64,000 nt of DNA from a bacterium (GTDB lineage: Bacteria > Bacteroidota > Ignavibacteria > Kapaibacteriales > UBA2268). Shown here piece after piece: positions 9,505 to 18,463 of this stretch. The stretch covers positions 1 through 64,000 of the forward strand of contig JAUIIX010000005.1 of the NCBI GenBank assembly GCA_030431515.1, given 5' to 3'. Below the pieces are notes generated by a model, which searched no databases, was not told the origin of the DNA, and worked only from the letters and a program-made list of their open reading frames with translations. The position numbers and the translations under genes were made by a program. How positions within the stretch are numbered: position 1 is the first letter of the stretch; every line of letters starts with the position of its first letter.

Positions 9505-10790
9505 TTAAAACTCCTTTTTTCTACAGTCCAACCCTTTTTACTTTTTCGTAAAAAACATAAATAGTCATTTTTTGAATCATAGAATACATTTTTAATTTGA
9601 TTTTCGGGATTATCATCAAAATATGTTTGAGAAAGTAAATCTCCCTCAATTGTATATTCTTGCAATATATAATACATTTTCAAAGAATGTTCTTCTTCGT
9701 AAACAGTAAATAAAACTAATAGATTATCTTTTCGATTTAAAAGTTTTATCATACTAATTTGACATAATTTAGCTTTTTCATTATAATCAACAAATAAATT
9801 ATCTTTGGACTTTATTTGAATTAATCTGTATAAAGAATCAAGCCCTTTAAGATTATAATAAGGTAAATTTTTAAATTTAAAAACAATCTTGTTTTTTAAA
9901 GTATATATATAATCATCTAATTGATAAGCATAGTATATTTTCTCTCTTAATGAAGTAAGTTGAGTTTCAACAAAACTATAATTAAGATATGAATTCACTA
10001 ATGAATTAGGTAAAAAACCAACATGATTAATTTTTTTTCCTTGTAAATCATGTTGTGATATAGTTAATAGTTCATATTCTTCTTTAATATTTTCCTTAGA
10101 AACCTTATTTATATTTAACATAGCATAATGATTATAATTATCGGTATAAATTGTATCATTTAGGATTGTAATTATATTATTCATGGGAAAGTATTCCCAA
10201 TTGTTTTCTTGAACTAAAGAAATTACTTTTAACAATTCTAGTTCTTCATTATATACACATAATACAGGTCTATTTGGTAACGCATTTTTATAGCTACGAT
10301 CAAAGTAAATAGATGGTATTGTCATATGAGTTAAAAAGTAATATTTATTTCTATATATTGATATTTTGTTAAATGTAGAGTTTACTAGTTTAAGCCCACT
10401 TTCTGTTAAGCCATTTTTAATATAGTCTTCAGACTGCATATACTCAGCTTTGATTTTATTAAAATTAATATAATCTTTACCGTTATTAATTATAAAACTA
10501 TCTTGAATATTATAATTTGTTTTAATATTATTGCAAAATGAACCGTCGGAATAATTGAAGAATAAGGCAGATTTTAAAGTTGGTTCTGTAAGTATTAGCC
10601 TGTTATATAGTGTATCAAAGGCAATATCATTTACTCTATTTATTATAATCGAATCATTCTCTTGCAAAGTTATTGTTTCTTCTAATTTCAATATATGATA
10701 GTAAACTGTAGTATCTAAAGGCAGTTTCTCAGCTTTATATTCTATATCTTTTCCATTTAACAAATTAAATAATAAAATAATCAATATCAT
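9501..10790 (-). CDS. Tandem paralogue 2, probable beta-propeller secreted protein
   Basis: A 429-residue paralogue of its neighbours. The signal segment MILIILLFNLLNG nearly repeats that of the downstream copy, while KDIEYKAEKLPLDTTVYY through LQENDSII matches the upstream copy. The C-terminal ~84 residues, from SMIKLLNRKDNLLVLF, differ from the upstream paralogue at only about five positions. The middle ~280 residues are only loosely alike. This pattern points to gene conversion or selection at the ends. It overlaps both neighbours by 4 bp. Function unknown. Confidence 0.75.
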   Translation of the reverse strand: MILIILLFNLLNGKDIEYKAEKLPLDTTVYYHILKLEETITLQENDSIIINRVNDIAFDTLYNRLILTEPTLKSALFFNYSDGSFCNNIKTNYNIQDSFIINNGKDYINFNKIKAEYMQSEDYIKNGLTESGLKLVNSTFNKISIYRNKYYFLTHMTIPSIYFDRSYKNALPNRPVLCVYNEELELLKVISLVQENNWEYFPMNNIITILNDTIYTDNYNHYAMLNINKVSKENIKEEYELLTISQHDLQGKKINHVGFLPNSLVNSYLNYSFVETQLTSLREKIYYAYQLDDYIYTLKNKIVFKFKNLPYYNLKGLDSLYRLIQIKSKDNLFVDYNEKAKLCQISMIKLLNRKDNLLVLFTVYEEEHSLKMYYILQEYTIEGDLLSQTYFDDNPENQIKNVFYDSKNDYLCFLRKSKKGWTVEKRSFK

Positions 10791-12103
10791 TTAAAACTCC
10801 TTTTTTCTACAGTCCAACCCTTTTTACTTTTTCGTAAAAAACATAAATAGTCATTTTTAGAATCGTAGAATACATTTTTAATTTGATTTTCTGGGTGATC
10901 ATCAAAGTATGTTTGGGAAAGCAATTCACCCTCCGTCGTATATTCTTGTAAAATATAATACATTTTCAAAGGATGTTCTTCTTCGTAAACAGTAAATAAA
11001 ACTAAAAGATTATCTTTACGATTTAAAAGTTTTATCATACTCACAGGGCAATATTGTCCAATCTCATTTGGAGTTAGATACTTTGCCATTCTTCTTTTCT
11101 TATAATTTTCTTTACTTAGTTTCTTTAAACCATTAATACTTATATAAGGTAAATTTTTGAAATTAAAAAGAACATTATCATTTTCAAGATATATTCTATT
11201 ATCATACAAATATGAATAATATAGTTTATCTTTAATATTAATCATTTGCAAATCCATAAATCCTTCGAAAATATTTGCATGTAAATACTCTTTCGGTATT
11301 GTAGCAGCAACTGAAATAAATTGACCTATAGAATCATGTTTAGATATAGTAATAAGCTTATATTTATCAACGTCATCTTCGGTTTTTACATCTCCTTGTC
11401 TTTTTTCATATAAAAATCTCTGGTTGAAACTATGCAGATAATATTCATCAAAGATTTTAACCCCAATTGAGGTAAATGGAAAATAATCTATATTATTAAA
11501 ATTGAAATATGAAAATGTTTTAAACTCATTTGTTGTTTTATTAAATTTAACGTTTATCGGCAAGTTAAATATTTGATTTGAAACTTGCGTATAGGTACTT
11601 GCTGGAATCATTAAATGAGTAAGTAATTCAATATTATCTTTATTTTCTTCTACAATAAAGTTGAAACTAGAATTAATTACTCCTTCTATAAATTCTTTAG
11701 TTAAACCAATTTCTTCATATTCGGTAGTATCTTTAAACTTATAAGAAATACCATTCCAGTCAACTATTGGTTTATCATAATTTACAGCTAAATCATGTTG
11801 AATATATAAACCGCTTACCTTTCTTTCTAAATATTTTCCATTAGTATAGTCGAAATTTAAGACACTTCTTAAAGCTCTATCGCAAATCAGAATTTCAGAA
11901 TTATCATAGTTTAGCTTTATATCTGAAATCGATGATAATATAATCGAGTCATTCTCTTGCAAAGTTATAATTTCTTCTAATTTCAATATATGATAGTAAA
12001 CTGTAGTATCTAAAGGCAATTTCTCAGCTTTATATTCTATATCTTTTCCGAATAAAGGAAGACAAAGCAACTCAATGGAAAGTAGTATAAATAACATTTT
12101 CAT
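10787..12103 (-). CDS. Tandem paralogue 1, probable beta-propeller secreted protein
   Basis: First gene of the four-gene operon, 438 residues. I use the ATG at 12103, five bases after AAAAAGG, rather than the TTG 15 bp upstream. The signal peptide (MKMLFILLSIELLCLPLFG) differs from those of the other copies, but KDIEYKAEKLPLD onward matches copy 2. The C-terminus is nearly identical to copy 2. It shares a 35-bp element 40-70 bp upstream with the unrelated tandem family at 49.4-52.6 kb. No enzymatic motif is seen; a surface or periplasmic role is inferred. Confidence 0.75.
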   Translation of the reverse strand: MKMLFILLSIELLCLPLFGKDIEYKAEKLPLDTTVYYHILKLEEIITLQENDSIILSSISDIKLNYDNSEILICDRALRSVLNFDYTNGKYLERKVSGLYIQHDLAVNYDKPIVDWNGISYKFKDTTEYEEIGLTKEFIEGVINSSFNFIVEENKDNIELLTHLMIPASTYTQVSNQIFNLPINVKFNKTTNEFKTFSYFNFNNIDYFPFTSIGVKIFDEYYLHSFNQRFLYEKRQGDVKTEDDVDKYKLITISKHDSIGQFISVAATIPKEYLHANIFEGFMDLQMINIKDKLYYSYLYDNRIYLENDNVLFNFKNLPYISINGLKKLSKENYKKRRMAKYLTPNEIGQYCPVSMIKLLNRKDNLLVLFTVYEEEHPLKMYYILQEYTTEGELLSQTYFDDHPENQIKNVFYDSKNDYLCFLRKSKKGWTVEKRSFK

Positions 12104-12139
12104 ATCAACCTTTTTCAAAATTGTTTATAAACTTATTTA

Positions 12140-12174
12140 ATAGACACATCAAACAGATAAAAAGTTACACTTTA
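12140..12174 (-). promoter_or_regulatory. Conserved upstream element, copy 1
   Basis: The plus-strand blocks ATAGACACATCAAACAG and AAAAAGTTACACTTTA are joined by two bases. The same sequence lies at 52664-52698, in the same orientation ahead of another tandem-paralogue operon. On the transcribed strand CTGTTTGATG resembles the Bacteroidota -7 box (TAnnTTTG) with an extra base. It is likely a promoter or regulator site. Confidence 0.6.
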
Positions 12175-12275
12175 TTGAAATAATGTTTTCAAATTAAGAT
12201 ATTTTCGGCTATATATCGATTAAATGCTCTATTTTTTTTAATTTTGAGAAAAATAATTACCATCTTGGAGAAAAT

Positions 12276-13058
12276 ATGTCTTACAATACTATAAAATTTG
12301 AACAAAAAGATAATTTTGCTATTCTTACTCTGAATAGACCTGACAAACTTAATGCACTTAATACTGAACTTTTTAATGAACTTGACGATGCTATTACTAA
12401 AGTTGAGTTAGATGATAGCATTAAATTATTAATTCTGACTGGTGAAGGCGAGAAAGCTTTTGCTGCAGGTGCTGATATTAAAGAGTTAAATCAATCTGAT
12501 AAAAATTCTGGCAAATTATTTTCTCAAAAAGGTTCTAAAGTAATGAGAAGATTGGAATTATTAAATATTCCTGTAATTGCTGCAGTTAATGGTTTTGCAC
12601 TTGGTGGTGGTTGCGAACTCGCTATGTCATGTCATATTAGATTTGCCTCAGATAATGCTAAATTTGGTCAACCAGAAGTAAATTTAGGGATTTTGCCTGG
12701 TTATGGAGGAACTCAAAGATTACCTCGTTTAGTTGGTGTAGCAAAAGCAATAGAATTAACTATTTCTGGAAATATTATTGGTGCAAATGATGCATTAAAT
12801 ATTGGACTTGTAAATCAAGTATATCCTCAATCTGAGTTAATGGATAAAACTGTTGAATTTGCTAATCTTGTATTATCAAAGGGTTCAATGGCTGTTTCTG
12901 CTTCGATTGATGCAATTTATCAATCACAAAATTTATCCTTGAATGATGGTTTAGATTACGAATCTAAGTTATTTGGCGAACTTTGTGCTAGCAATGATTT
13001 CAAAGAAGGAACAAGTGCATTTATCGAAAAAAGAAAAGCAAATTTTAAAGGAAATTAA
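12276..13058 (+). CDS. Enoyl-CoA hydratase (crotonase family)
   Basis: A crotonase-fold enzyme of 260 residues that would hydrate 2-enoyl-CoA in beta-oxidation or a related CoA pathway. The CoA and oxyanion-hole segments are AFAAGADIKEL (61-71) and GFALGGGCELA (106-116). Glu114 and Glu134 (GQPEVNLGILPGYGG) sit 20 residues apart, as do the two catalytic glutamates of rat enoyl-CoA hydratase, so real hydratase activity is likely. The ATG follows TTGGAGAAAAT. It is transcribed divergently from the tandem operon. Whether it acts in fatty-acid or short-chain metabolism cannot be told. Confidence 0.92.
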   Translation: MSYNTIKFEQKDNFAILTLNRPDKLNALNTELFNELDDAITKVELDDSIKLLILTGEGEKAFAAGADIKELNQSDKNSGKLFSQKGSKVMRRLELLNIPVIAAVNGFALGGGCELAMSCHIRFASDNAKFGQPEVNLGILPGYGGTQRLPRLVGVAKAIELTISGNIIGANDALNIGLVNQVYPQSELMDKTVEFANLVLSKGSMAVSASIDAIYQSQNLSLNDGLDYESKLFGELCASNDFKEGTSAFIEKRKANFKGN

Positions 13059-13178
13059 CTATTTACCTTTGTAAATTTAGAATAACTAATCACAACAATT
13101 TTTAACATTTAATAATAAATGCTTAAATTTACTTATTTTTGCATTGTGTTATTATTAATTTCAAATATTTAGGATTTT

Positions 13179-13937
13179 ATGAGTAAAACCATTGCAATAG
13201 CAAATCAAAAAGGTGGAGTTGGCAAAACTACAAGTTCTGTTAACATTGCAGCATCGCTTGCAGCACTCGAAAAGAATGTTTTGCTTATTGATATGGATCC
13301 GCAATCAAATGCATCTACTGGATTGGGTTTCGACACTAAAGAACTTGACAATACGATTTATGAAGTGTTGATTGACGAAATCAACCCTAATGATGCTATT
13401 TTGAAAACCGAAATGCCTTTTCTTGATTTGCTGCCATCTCATATTAATTTAGTTGGTGCTGAAATTGAATTGGTAAATGCTGAAAATAGAGAGTCTGCTC
13501 TCAAAAATATTATCAGCAAAATAAATAAAAACTACGATTACATTGTAATTGATTGCCCACCATCTTTGGGCTTATTAACTTTAAATTCCTTGACTGCTGC
13601 AAACTCTGTTTTAATTCCTGTTCAATGCGAATATTACGCACTTGACGGATTGGGGCAGTTACTTAATACAATTTCGATAGTTAGAAATCACTTGAATCCA
13701 AGTTTAGAATTAGAAGGTGTATTGCTAACTATGTATGATAGAAGATTACGTCTTGCAAATCAAGTAGTTGACGAAGTAAAAAGTCATTTTGGAGATAAGG
13801 TTTTCAAAACAATTATAACTCGAAATGTAAGATTATCTGAATCTCCATCTCATGGAAAACCTGTTATTTTATATGATATACTTAGTACAGGTTCTCAAAA
13901 TTATATCTCTTTAGCAAAAGAAATTACTGAAGCATAA
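13179..13937 (+). CDS. parA: Chromosome-partitioning ATPase ParA (Soj)
   Basis: A 252-residue ParA/Soj ATPase that drives chromosome (or plasmid) partition together with ParB. The deviant Walker A motif [10 protein letters not shown] is at 10-19 with the signature lysine early in it; [12 protein letters not shown] is the A' region and [11 protein letters not shown] the Walker B region. Lacking an N-terminal HTH and short in length, it is of the chromosomal Ib/Soj type. parB starts 4 bp after its stop. A TATTTTTG sequence at 13134-13141 matches the Bacteroidota -7 consensus about 40 bp upstream. Confidence 0.95.
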   Translation: MSKTIAIANQKGGVGKTTSSVNIAASLAALEKNVLLIDMDPQSNASTGLGFDTKELDNTIYEVLIDEINPNDAILKTEMPFLDLLPSHINLVGAEIELVNAENRESALKNIISKINKNYDYIVIDCPPSLGLLTLNSLTAANSVLIPVQCEYYALDGLGQLLNTISIVRNHLNPSLELEGVLLTMYDRRLRLANQVVDEVKSHFGDKVFKTIITRNVRLSESPSHGKPVILYDILSTGSQNYISLAKEITEA

Positions 13938-13940
13938 ATT

Positions 13941-14840
13941 ATGGCAAATACAAAAAAAATTAGAACTGGATTAGGCAAGGGCTTAGGAGCATTAATTCCT
14001 AATAACAATCAAGAAAGTCCAAGAAGTGAAAGCACAAATACAGCAATTAATAATATGTTCGACTTAGTTCATATTAAAGATGTGATTAAAAACCCATATC
14101 AACCTCGTATTGTTTTTGAGCCAGAAGCACTTGAAGAACTTAAAGATTCGATTTCACAACACGGCGTAATTCAACCAATTACTGTTAGAAAAACTTTTAA
14201 TGGATATGAATTAATATCTGGTGAAAGAAGACTGAGAGCATCAAAAGAATTGGGTTTAGAAACTATTCCTGCTTATATCCGAGAAGGGCTGACTAACAAG
14301 GATATGCTCGAAATTGCCTTGATTGAAAACTTGCAACGTGAAGACTTAAATCCGATTGAAATAGCTTTAGGTTACAAAAGATTAATAGATGAATGTGACC
14401 TTACTCAAGAAAATGCTGCAATTAGACTTGGCAAAAAACGTTCTACTATATCAAATTATATTCGTTTGCTAAAACTTCCTAAGGAAGTGCAAAACGGACT
14501 TAGCGAAAATATTATTTCTATGGGTCACGCTCGTTCTTTAATTACTTTACCAAGCGAACAATTAATTATTCAAGCATATAATAAAATAGTTGATAAAGGA
14601 TTAAGCGTTAGGGATACTGAAAAACTTGTTAAAGATTTGACCGTATTAAAAGAACCGAAAAAAGAATTATTTCATAAAAGTCCTGAAATTAATGAATTAG
14701 AAGATAGATTAAGAGCAAATTTTGCTACTGAAATTAAAATAAAAACTAAGAATAATAAAAGTGGTTCTATTGAATTACAATTTTATTCGGAAGATGATTT
14801 AGAAAGAATTATGGAATTATTACTTGAAGAAAAATCTTAA
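13941..14840 (+). CDS. parB: Chromosome-partitioning protein ParB (Spo0J)
   Basis: A 299-residue ParB/Spo0J that would load at parS, slide as a CTP-dependent clamp and recruit SMC (encoded at 28.9 kb). The N-terminal LGKGLGALIP segment is the ParA-stimulating motif. The ParB/Srx domain holds NPYQPR and SGERRLRA (93-100, CTP-binding). An HTH with ENAAIRLGKKRSTISNY follows, and a C-terminal dimerisation part. No exact parS-like GTTTCACGTGAAAC site was spotted in the window. Its last 17 bases overlap the thioesterase gene. Confidence 0.95.
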   Translation: MANTKKIRTGLGKGLGALIPNNNQESPRSESTNTAINNMFDLVHIKDVIKNPYQPRIVFEPEALEELKDSISQHGVIQPITVRKTFNGYELISGERRLRASKELGLETIPAYIREGLTNKDMLEIALIENLQREDLNPIEIALGYKRLIDECDLTQENAAIRLGKKRSTISNYIRLLKLPKEVQNGLSENIISMGHARSLITLPSEQLIIQAYNKIVDKGLSVRDTEKLVKDLTVLKEPKKELFHKSPEINELEDRLRANFATEIKIKTKNNKSGSIELQFYSEDDLERIMELLLEEKS

Positions 14841-15231
14841 CCATACAACACAATTTAGAGTGAGATACGCAGACACAGACAAGATGGGAGTTGTGTATAA
14901 TGGTAATTATTTTGCCTTCTTTGAATCTGGTAGAACTGAGTTAATGCGTCATTTTGGATTGCCATATACCAAAGTAGAAGAGCATGGTTATATGCTTCCA
15001 TTAGTAGATTGCTATGTAAAATATATTAATTCTGCGAAGTTTGATGATGTATTAGATATCAATGCAGAATTGGAATATGAGAACTCTGCAATATTAAAAT
15101 TTAACTATAAAATATACTGTGAAGACAAGTTAATTTCAGAAGGATATACAAAGCACGTCTTTGTTAATTCATCAAATATGAAACCTGTTAGGCCTCCATA
15201 CGTTTTTACAAGTATAATTAATCAAGAATAA
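14824..15231 (+). CDS. Acyl-CoA thioesterase (4HBT/YbgC-FadM family)
   Basis: A 135-residue hot-dog-fold thioesterase that hydrolyses acyl-CoA. The motif RYADTDKMGVVYNGNYF (14-30) carries the Asp of the YbgC/4-hydroxybenzoyl-CoA thioesterase active site. The only start that keeps this motif is the TTG at 14824, inside the end of parB; the next ATG would remove most of it. The overlap implies translational coupling to parB. The substrate is unknown. In some bacteria this family sits with Tol-Pal genes, but not here. Confidence 0.85.
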   Translation: MKKNLNHTTQFRVRYADTDKMGVVYNGNYFAFFESGRTELMRHFGLPYTKVEEHGYMLPLVDCYVKYINSAKFDDVLDINAELEYENSAILKFNYKIYCEDKLISEGYTKHVFVNSSNMKPVRPPYVFTSIINQE

Positions 15232-15237
15232 AAAAAT

Positions 15238-16161
15238 ATGATAAAAATAATATTAATCTGCTTTATAGCAAATCTACAGATTTCTTATTCTCAATCACCA
15301 TTTGATTTCATAGATTTCGAGCAATCAGCAAGAGATGCTGCCTTAGCTGGAGCGGGTATCGGAATAGAAGGTGATTTGGGAATGGCAAGTTTAAACCCTG
15401 CCTTATTCCATACAGTTGATGAAAAGAAATTATCACTTACTTTCTTGAAAAATATAGCAGATATAAACTCTGGTTATGCTTCTTACATTATTGGTGATTA
15501 TAAATTTGGTAGAATATCAACTTCAGCAATTTATAATAACTATGGTTCATTTGATTACCGAGATGAAGACGGAAACACAAATGGCTCATTCGGTGCATCT
15601 AATATTGCTTTAGTAGGTCATTTATCAGGAGAACTTGATAGTAATTTCTACTATGGAATTTCTTTAAAATTTATTTACTCTGGTATTGAAAATTATTCAA
15701 CAACTGCAGCCGCTATAGATGCCGGATTATTTTATAGATTAAATCCAAATTCAAACCTTGCTTTTTCAATTAGAAATGCTGGAACTCAGATCACAAAATT
15801 TAATGGTGAGTCTAATACATTACCCCTTGACATACGATTAGGAGCAAATCACCAGTTAAAAGGACTACCAGTATTAGTAAACTTCTCATTTCATCATTTA
15901 GCAAACGAAGAGCAAACAATACTTGAAAGATTTGGAAACATCTCAATCGGTGGTGAAGTAAGTTTCGGTAAATACATCAAAGCAAGAGTTGGTTACAACA
16001 CTTACCTAAGAAGAGAAATTGCCTCAGACTTCAACCCAGGAACAGCAGGAATAAGTGCTGGCTTAGGAATAGTGCTCGAAAAACTAAACTTCGATTATGG
16101 ATTTGTAAACTACAGTGGTGGAGCAAATCAACACCGATTTACAATGAATATAGATATATAA
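15238..16161 (+). CDS. porQ: PorQ-like protein of the type IX secretion system
   Basis: A 307-residue outer-membrane barrel-type protein of the PorV/PorQ group with signal peptide (MIKIILICFIANLQISYS). The N-terminal FIDFEQSARDAALAGAGIGI and GMASLNPALF fit PorQ, which helps the T9SS attachment complex handle sorted proteins. Alternating polar and apolar strands run to a C-terminal aromatic-rich end (HRFTMNIDI). Its likely clients are the sorting-domain proteins at 21.2 and 24.7 kb. It lies 6 bp after the thioesterase gene, with a terminator behind. Confidence 0.82.
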   Translation: MIKIILICFIANLQISYSQSPFDFIDFEQSARDAALAGAGIGIEGDLGMASLNPALFHTVDEKKLSLTFLKNIADINSGYASYIIGDYKFGRISTSAIYNNYGSFDYRDEDGNTNGSFGASNIALVGHLSGELDSNFYYGISLKFIYSGIENYSTTAAAIDAGLFYRLNPNSNLAFSIRNAGTQITKFNGESNTLPLDIRLGANHQLKGLPVLVNFSFHHLANEEQTILERFGNISIGGEVSFGKYIKARVGYNTYLRREIASDFNPGTAGISAGLGIVLEKLNFDYGFVNYSGGANQHRFTMNIDI

Positions 16162-16189
16162 AATCAGAGATAAGAATAAAATTTAAAAT

Positions 16190-16214
16190 AGCTCACTTAA
16201 TAGTGGGCTTTTTT
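16190..16214 (+). terminator. Terminator after porQ
   Basis: Hairpin AGCTCACT / AGTGGGCT (one G-T pair), followed directly by TTTTTT. Confidence 0.75.
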
Positions 16215-16218
16215 ATGC

Positions 16219-16286
16219 TTGTCATTCAGCACAAAGCAATGAATCCTTTTCCTGTCATTTAGAGCGTAGCGAAGAATCCATATTCT
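16219..16286. repeat. Dispersed repeats left of the IS element
   Basis: Two units of the GTCATTC...GAATCC family: GTCATTCAGCACAAAGCAAT and GTCATTTAGAGCGTAGCGAA. The second continues into GAATCCATATTCTCT, as in copy 1 at 69-103, and then meets the IS end. Confidence 0.7.
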
Positions 16287-16445
16287 CTGTCCTGTCCTAA
16301 AAAAAGTTGACAGATTTAATTTATTAAAAAAATACTGTTTTTCTACTTTTAAAATCAAAGTCCGGTATAAGAAAAGAAAAAAATCCCGTTAAAAATTGTT
16401 CCTTTCATCATTTCTAAAAAGAAAAGAATACCGAACTTCTTAGTT

Positions 16446-17207
16446 TTATTTTTCTGCATATTTCTCTGCTGGTGTTTGATAGTTTAAACTCATGTGTGGT
16501 CGCTCTGTATTATATATTCTTATTGCTTCCTTCACATTTTTTGCACATTCTGCTTGTGTCTGTTTTTTGTCTGATATTAAGAACTCTGTTTTTAGTATCC
16601 CATTTATTCGCTCTGCTACTGCATTCTCTTCTGGACTTCCACCTTTGGTCATACTACTTTGGATTTTGTATCTTCTTAATATCGATTGATACTCTTTACT
16701 ACAATATTGTATGCCTCTGTCGGAGTGATGTATTTCTGCTCCTTGCTTTGACTTACTGTCGCGTACTGCCATCTGTAGTGACTCTATATTGCGGATTGTT
16801 AGCATATCTTCGGCTATGTTATATCCTAGTATTTTTCTGCTATGTAAGTCTGTTACTATGCTTAAATACATAAAACCATCTCGTGTATGTAAATATGTTA
16901 TATCACTTACCCATACTTCATCTGCTCGGCTTATTGACCTGCCTTGCAATAAGTTAAGTGATACTCCTAATTCATGCCAACCCATTGTTGTTGACTTGCT
17001 TCGCTTTCGCTTTCGTACTAATAATCCACTTCTACCCATAGTTTCTATGAACTTATCTCGTCCATATTTGATTCCTAATTCGGTCAGTTTGGGTTTTATT
17101 AGTCTATAGATTTTCTTGCAACCTAACATTGGTTGACGCTTTCGTAATGCTAATGCTAAGTCGATTACTTGTAATGCTATTGCTTCATCCTCTTCTGCTT
17201 TCTGCAA
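16446..17207 (-). CDS. IS3-family transposase OrfB (DDE integrase)
   Basis: Catalytic part of the transposase. The rve-type core has Asp102 (WVSDITYLHT), Asp163 (HHSDRGIQY) and Glu199 (ENAVAERINGILK), giving the DD(35)E spacing, plus a C-terminal RPHMSLNYQTPAEKY typical of IS3 OrfB. The frame stays open upstream of the ATG at 17207, past 17260 (reading LSTRSVCKAAKISRQAYYKS), so the natural product is probably an OrfAB fusion made by -1 frameshifting from OrfA at an A-rich tract near 17281-17290. The listed start is the first ATG and may be used for free OrfB. Confidence 0.92.
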   Translation of the reverse strand: MQKAEEDEAIALQVIDLALALRKRQPMLGCKKIYRLIKPKLTELGIKYGRDKFIETMGRSGLLVRKRKRSKSTTMGWHELGVSLNLLQGRSISRADEVWVSDITYLHTRDGFMYLSIVTDLHSRKILGYNIAEDMLTIRNIESLQMAVRDSKSKQGAEIHHSDRGIQYCSKEYQSILRRYKIQSSMTKGGSPEENAVAERINGILKTEFLISDKKQTQAECAKNVKEAIRIYNTERPHMSLNYQTPAEKYAEK

Positions 17208-17263
17208 TGACTTATAATAGGCTTGACGACTTATCTTTGCGGCTTTACAAACACTTCTTGTAC

Positions 17264-17665
17264 TTAATTCTTTGTCTTTTCTTTTTGTTCGGACAATAGA
17301 ATCTCTTCGTACTTTTTTTCGATGTTTACTCCTGTTTGTTCTTCTACTATTTCCACTACACTTTCTAAATATAGTGTGCGTATTCTTGAATCTGACAAGG
17401 CTGATTCTAACTCTTTTATACGCTTTTTGTATGCTGATTCATTTGAACTTGTTTTCATTTTCTGATCACTCTCTATATATTTATGGTACTTGCCATATTG
17501 TCTGCACCATTTTAAAACTGATGAATTACCACCTATTTTGTACTTATGTTTGGCTCCTTCTTTAGTGATTCTTCCGCTTTCAACTTCATTTACTACAAAC
17601 TTTTTGAATGATTCACTGTAGTATTGACGACCATGTATCTGGAACATTTTTTTTGGTATTGACAT
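17264..17665 (-). CDS. IS3-family transposase OrfA
   Basis: A 133-residue DNA-binding protein that recognises the IS ends. The N-terminal HTH spans about residues 15-55 (YYSESFKKFVVNEVESGRI to KIGGNSSVLKWCRQYG). It is followed by a leucine-zipper-like segment (YKKRIKELESALSDSRIRTL) for oligomerisation with OrfAB. The stop falls 57 bases ahead of the first OrfB ATG, but the OrfB frame is open across the gap. Confidence 0.88.
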   Translation of the reverse strand: MSIPKKMFQIHGRQYYSESFKKFVVNEVESGRITKEGAKHKYKIGGNSSVLKWCRQYGKYHKYIESDQKMKTSSNESAYKKRIKELESALSDSRIRTLYLESVVEIVEEQTGVNIEKKYEEILLSEQKEKTKN

Positions 17666-17701
17666 TCTGTTCTCCTTTTTCTGTCAACCTATATTAGGAC
17701 A

Positions 17702-18035
17702 AGACCTTACATTTCGACTACGCTCAATGACCGAGGGGAATTTTGAGAGAAGTCAACCCTTATTTATAATACAATTATCGTTTCGTTCTGAATGACAATA
17801 TTTCCAATTTTTTGTATTCTAATATCTATGTTCAACTTCTCCGAAGTTGCGATATACTATTGATTTATATTTGCTATTAACATTAAACTTCTCCGAAGTT
17901 TTTTAAGTGGCCATGACAAATAAATGATTTTGCGAGGAATAATGACGTGGAGTTTTTTTTCTGGATTCTTCGCATTCGCTCAGAATGACGTTAGGGTTTC
18001 TGGGGGATTTAGTTTTAACCTTCCGAAGGTTTTGA
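17702..18035. repeat. Inverted copies of dispersed repeats
   Basis: The inverted CGGTCATTGAGCGTAGTCGA unit lies at about 17706-17750, directly against the right IS end. GGATTCTTCGCATTCGCTCA lies at 17961 and AACCTTCCGAAGGTTTTGA at 18017. No gene was found between 17702 and 18463. Confidence 0.7.
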
Positions 18036-18233
18036 GAGGCTGTCTAAAAAGTCCAAATTATTAATATTTTTGTTTAGAAATTCATATTTTTCTTCAATTT
18101 TTGATAATTTCTATTAATTAATAATTATCTTATATCCATAAAAATAACAAGTAGTTGTAATGGCAATTCATGAATTGCCACTACTCCTTTTAAAATTAAT
18201 TTTTCAATAAATTTAACCTTTTTAGACAGCCTC
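18036..18233. mobile_element. MITE-like element (198 bp)
   Basis: Bounded by a perfect 16-bp terminal inverted repeat, GAGGCTGTCTAAAAAG at 18036 and its complement at 18218-18233. It has no coding capacity. Inside lies a palindrome centred on GGCAATTCATGAATTGCC (about 18160). The flanks match an uninterrupted inverted paralogue at 6985-7060, so the insertion site can be read directly. The end sequence is of the kind seen on complete DDE insertion elements, the likely source of transposase. Confidence 0.8.
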
Positions 18234-18463
18234 TTCTAATATCGTTTAAAATGGATTCTTCGCTTCGCTCAGAATGACGGAATGGAAAAAGAAGGAAGGG
18301 TTTTGTTAAATTTTAATTCTATTTAATAAATGAATTATTGTCATAATATATTGCTTATTATGAATATAATGTGAAAGCGTTCCCTACAATACAATGAATT
18401 TCACGCTTCGTTCTGGATGGCGGAATATAAAAAAAACCGACAATGGGTATTGCCGGTGATTTG

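Larger units (their letters stand above)
16293..17701 (-). mobile_element. IS3-family insertion sequence (1,409 bp)
   Basis: Two overlapping-frame transposase genes lie between 21-bp imperfect terminal inverted repeats (16293-16313 and 17681-17701). The ends share TGTCCTAA and GTTGACAG, 18 of 21 matching. No convincing 3-5 bp target duplication is seen (GTCC on the left, AGAC on the right). Both genes are intact, so the element may be active. The flanks are halves of a dispersed repeat now in opposite orientation. Confidence 0.9.

Noticed and set aside
12119-15240. parS sites near parAB
   Set aside because: I looked for GTTTCACGTGAAAC-like palindromes here and along the window and did not find one by eye.
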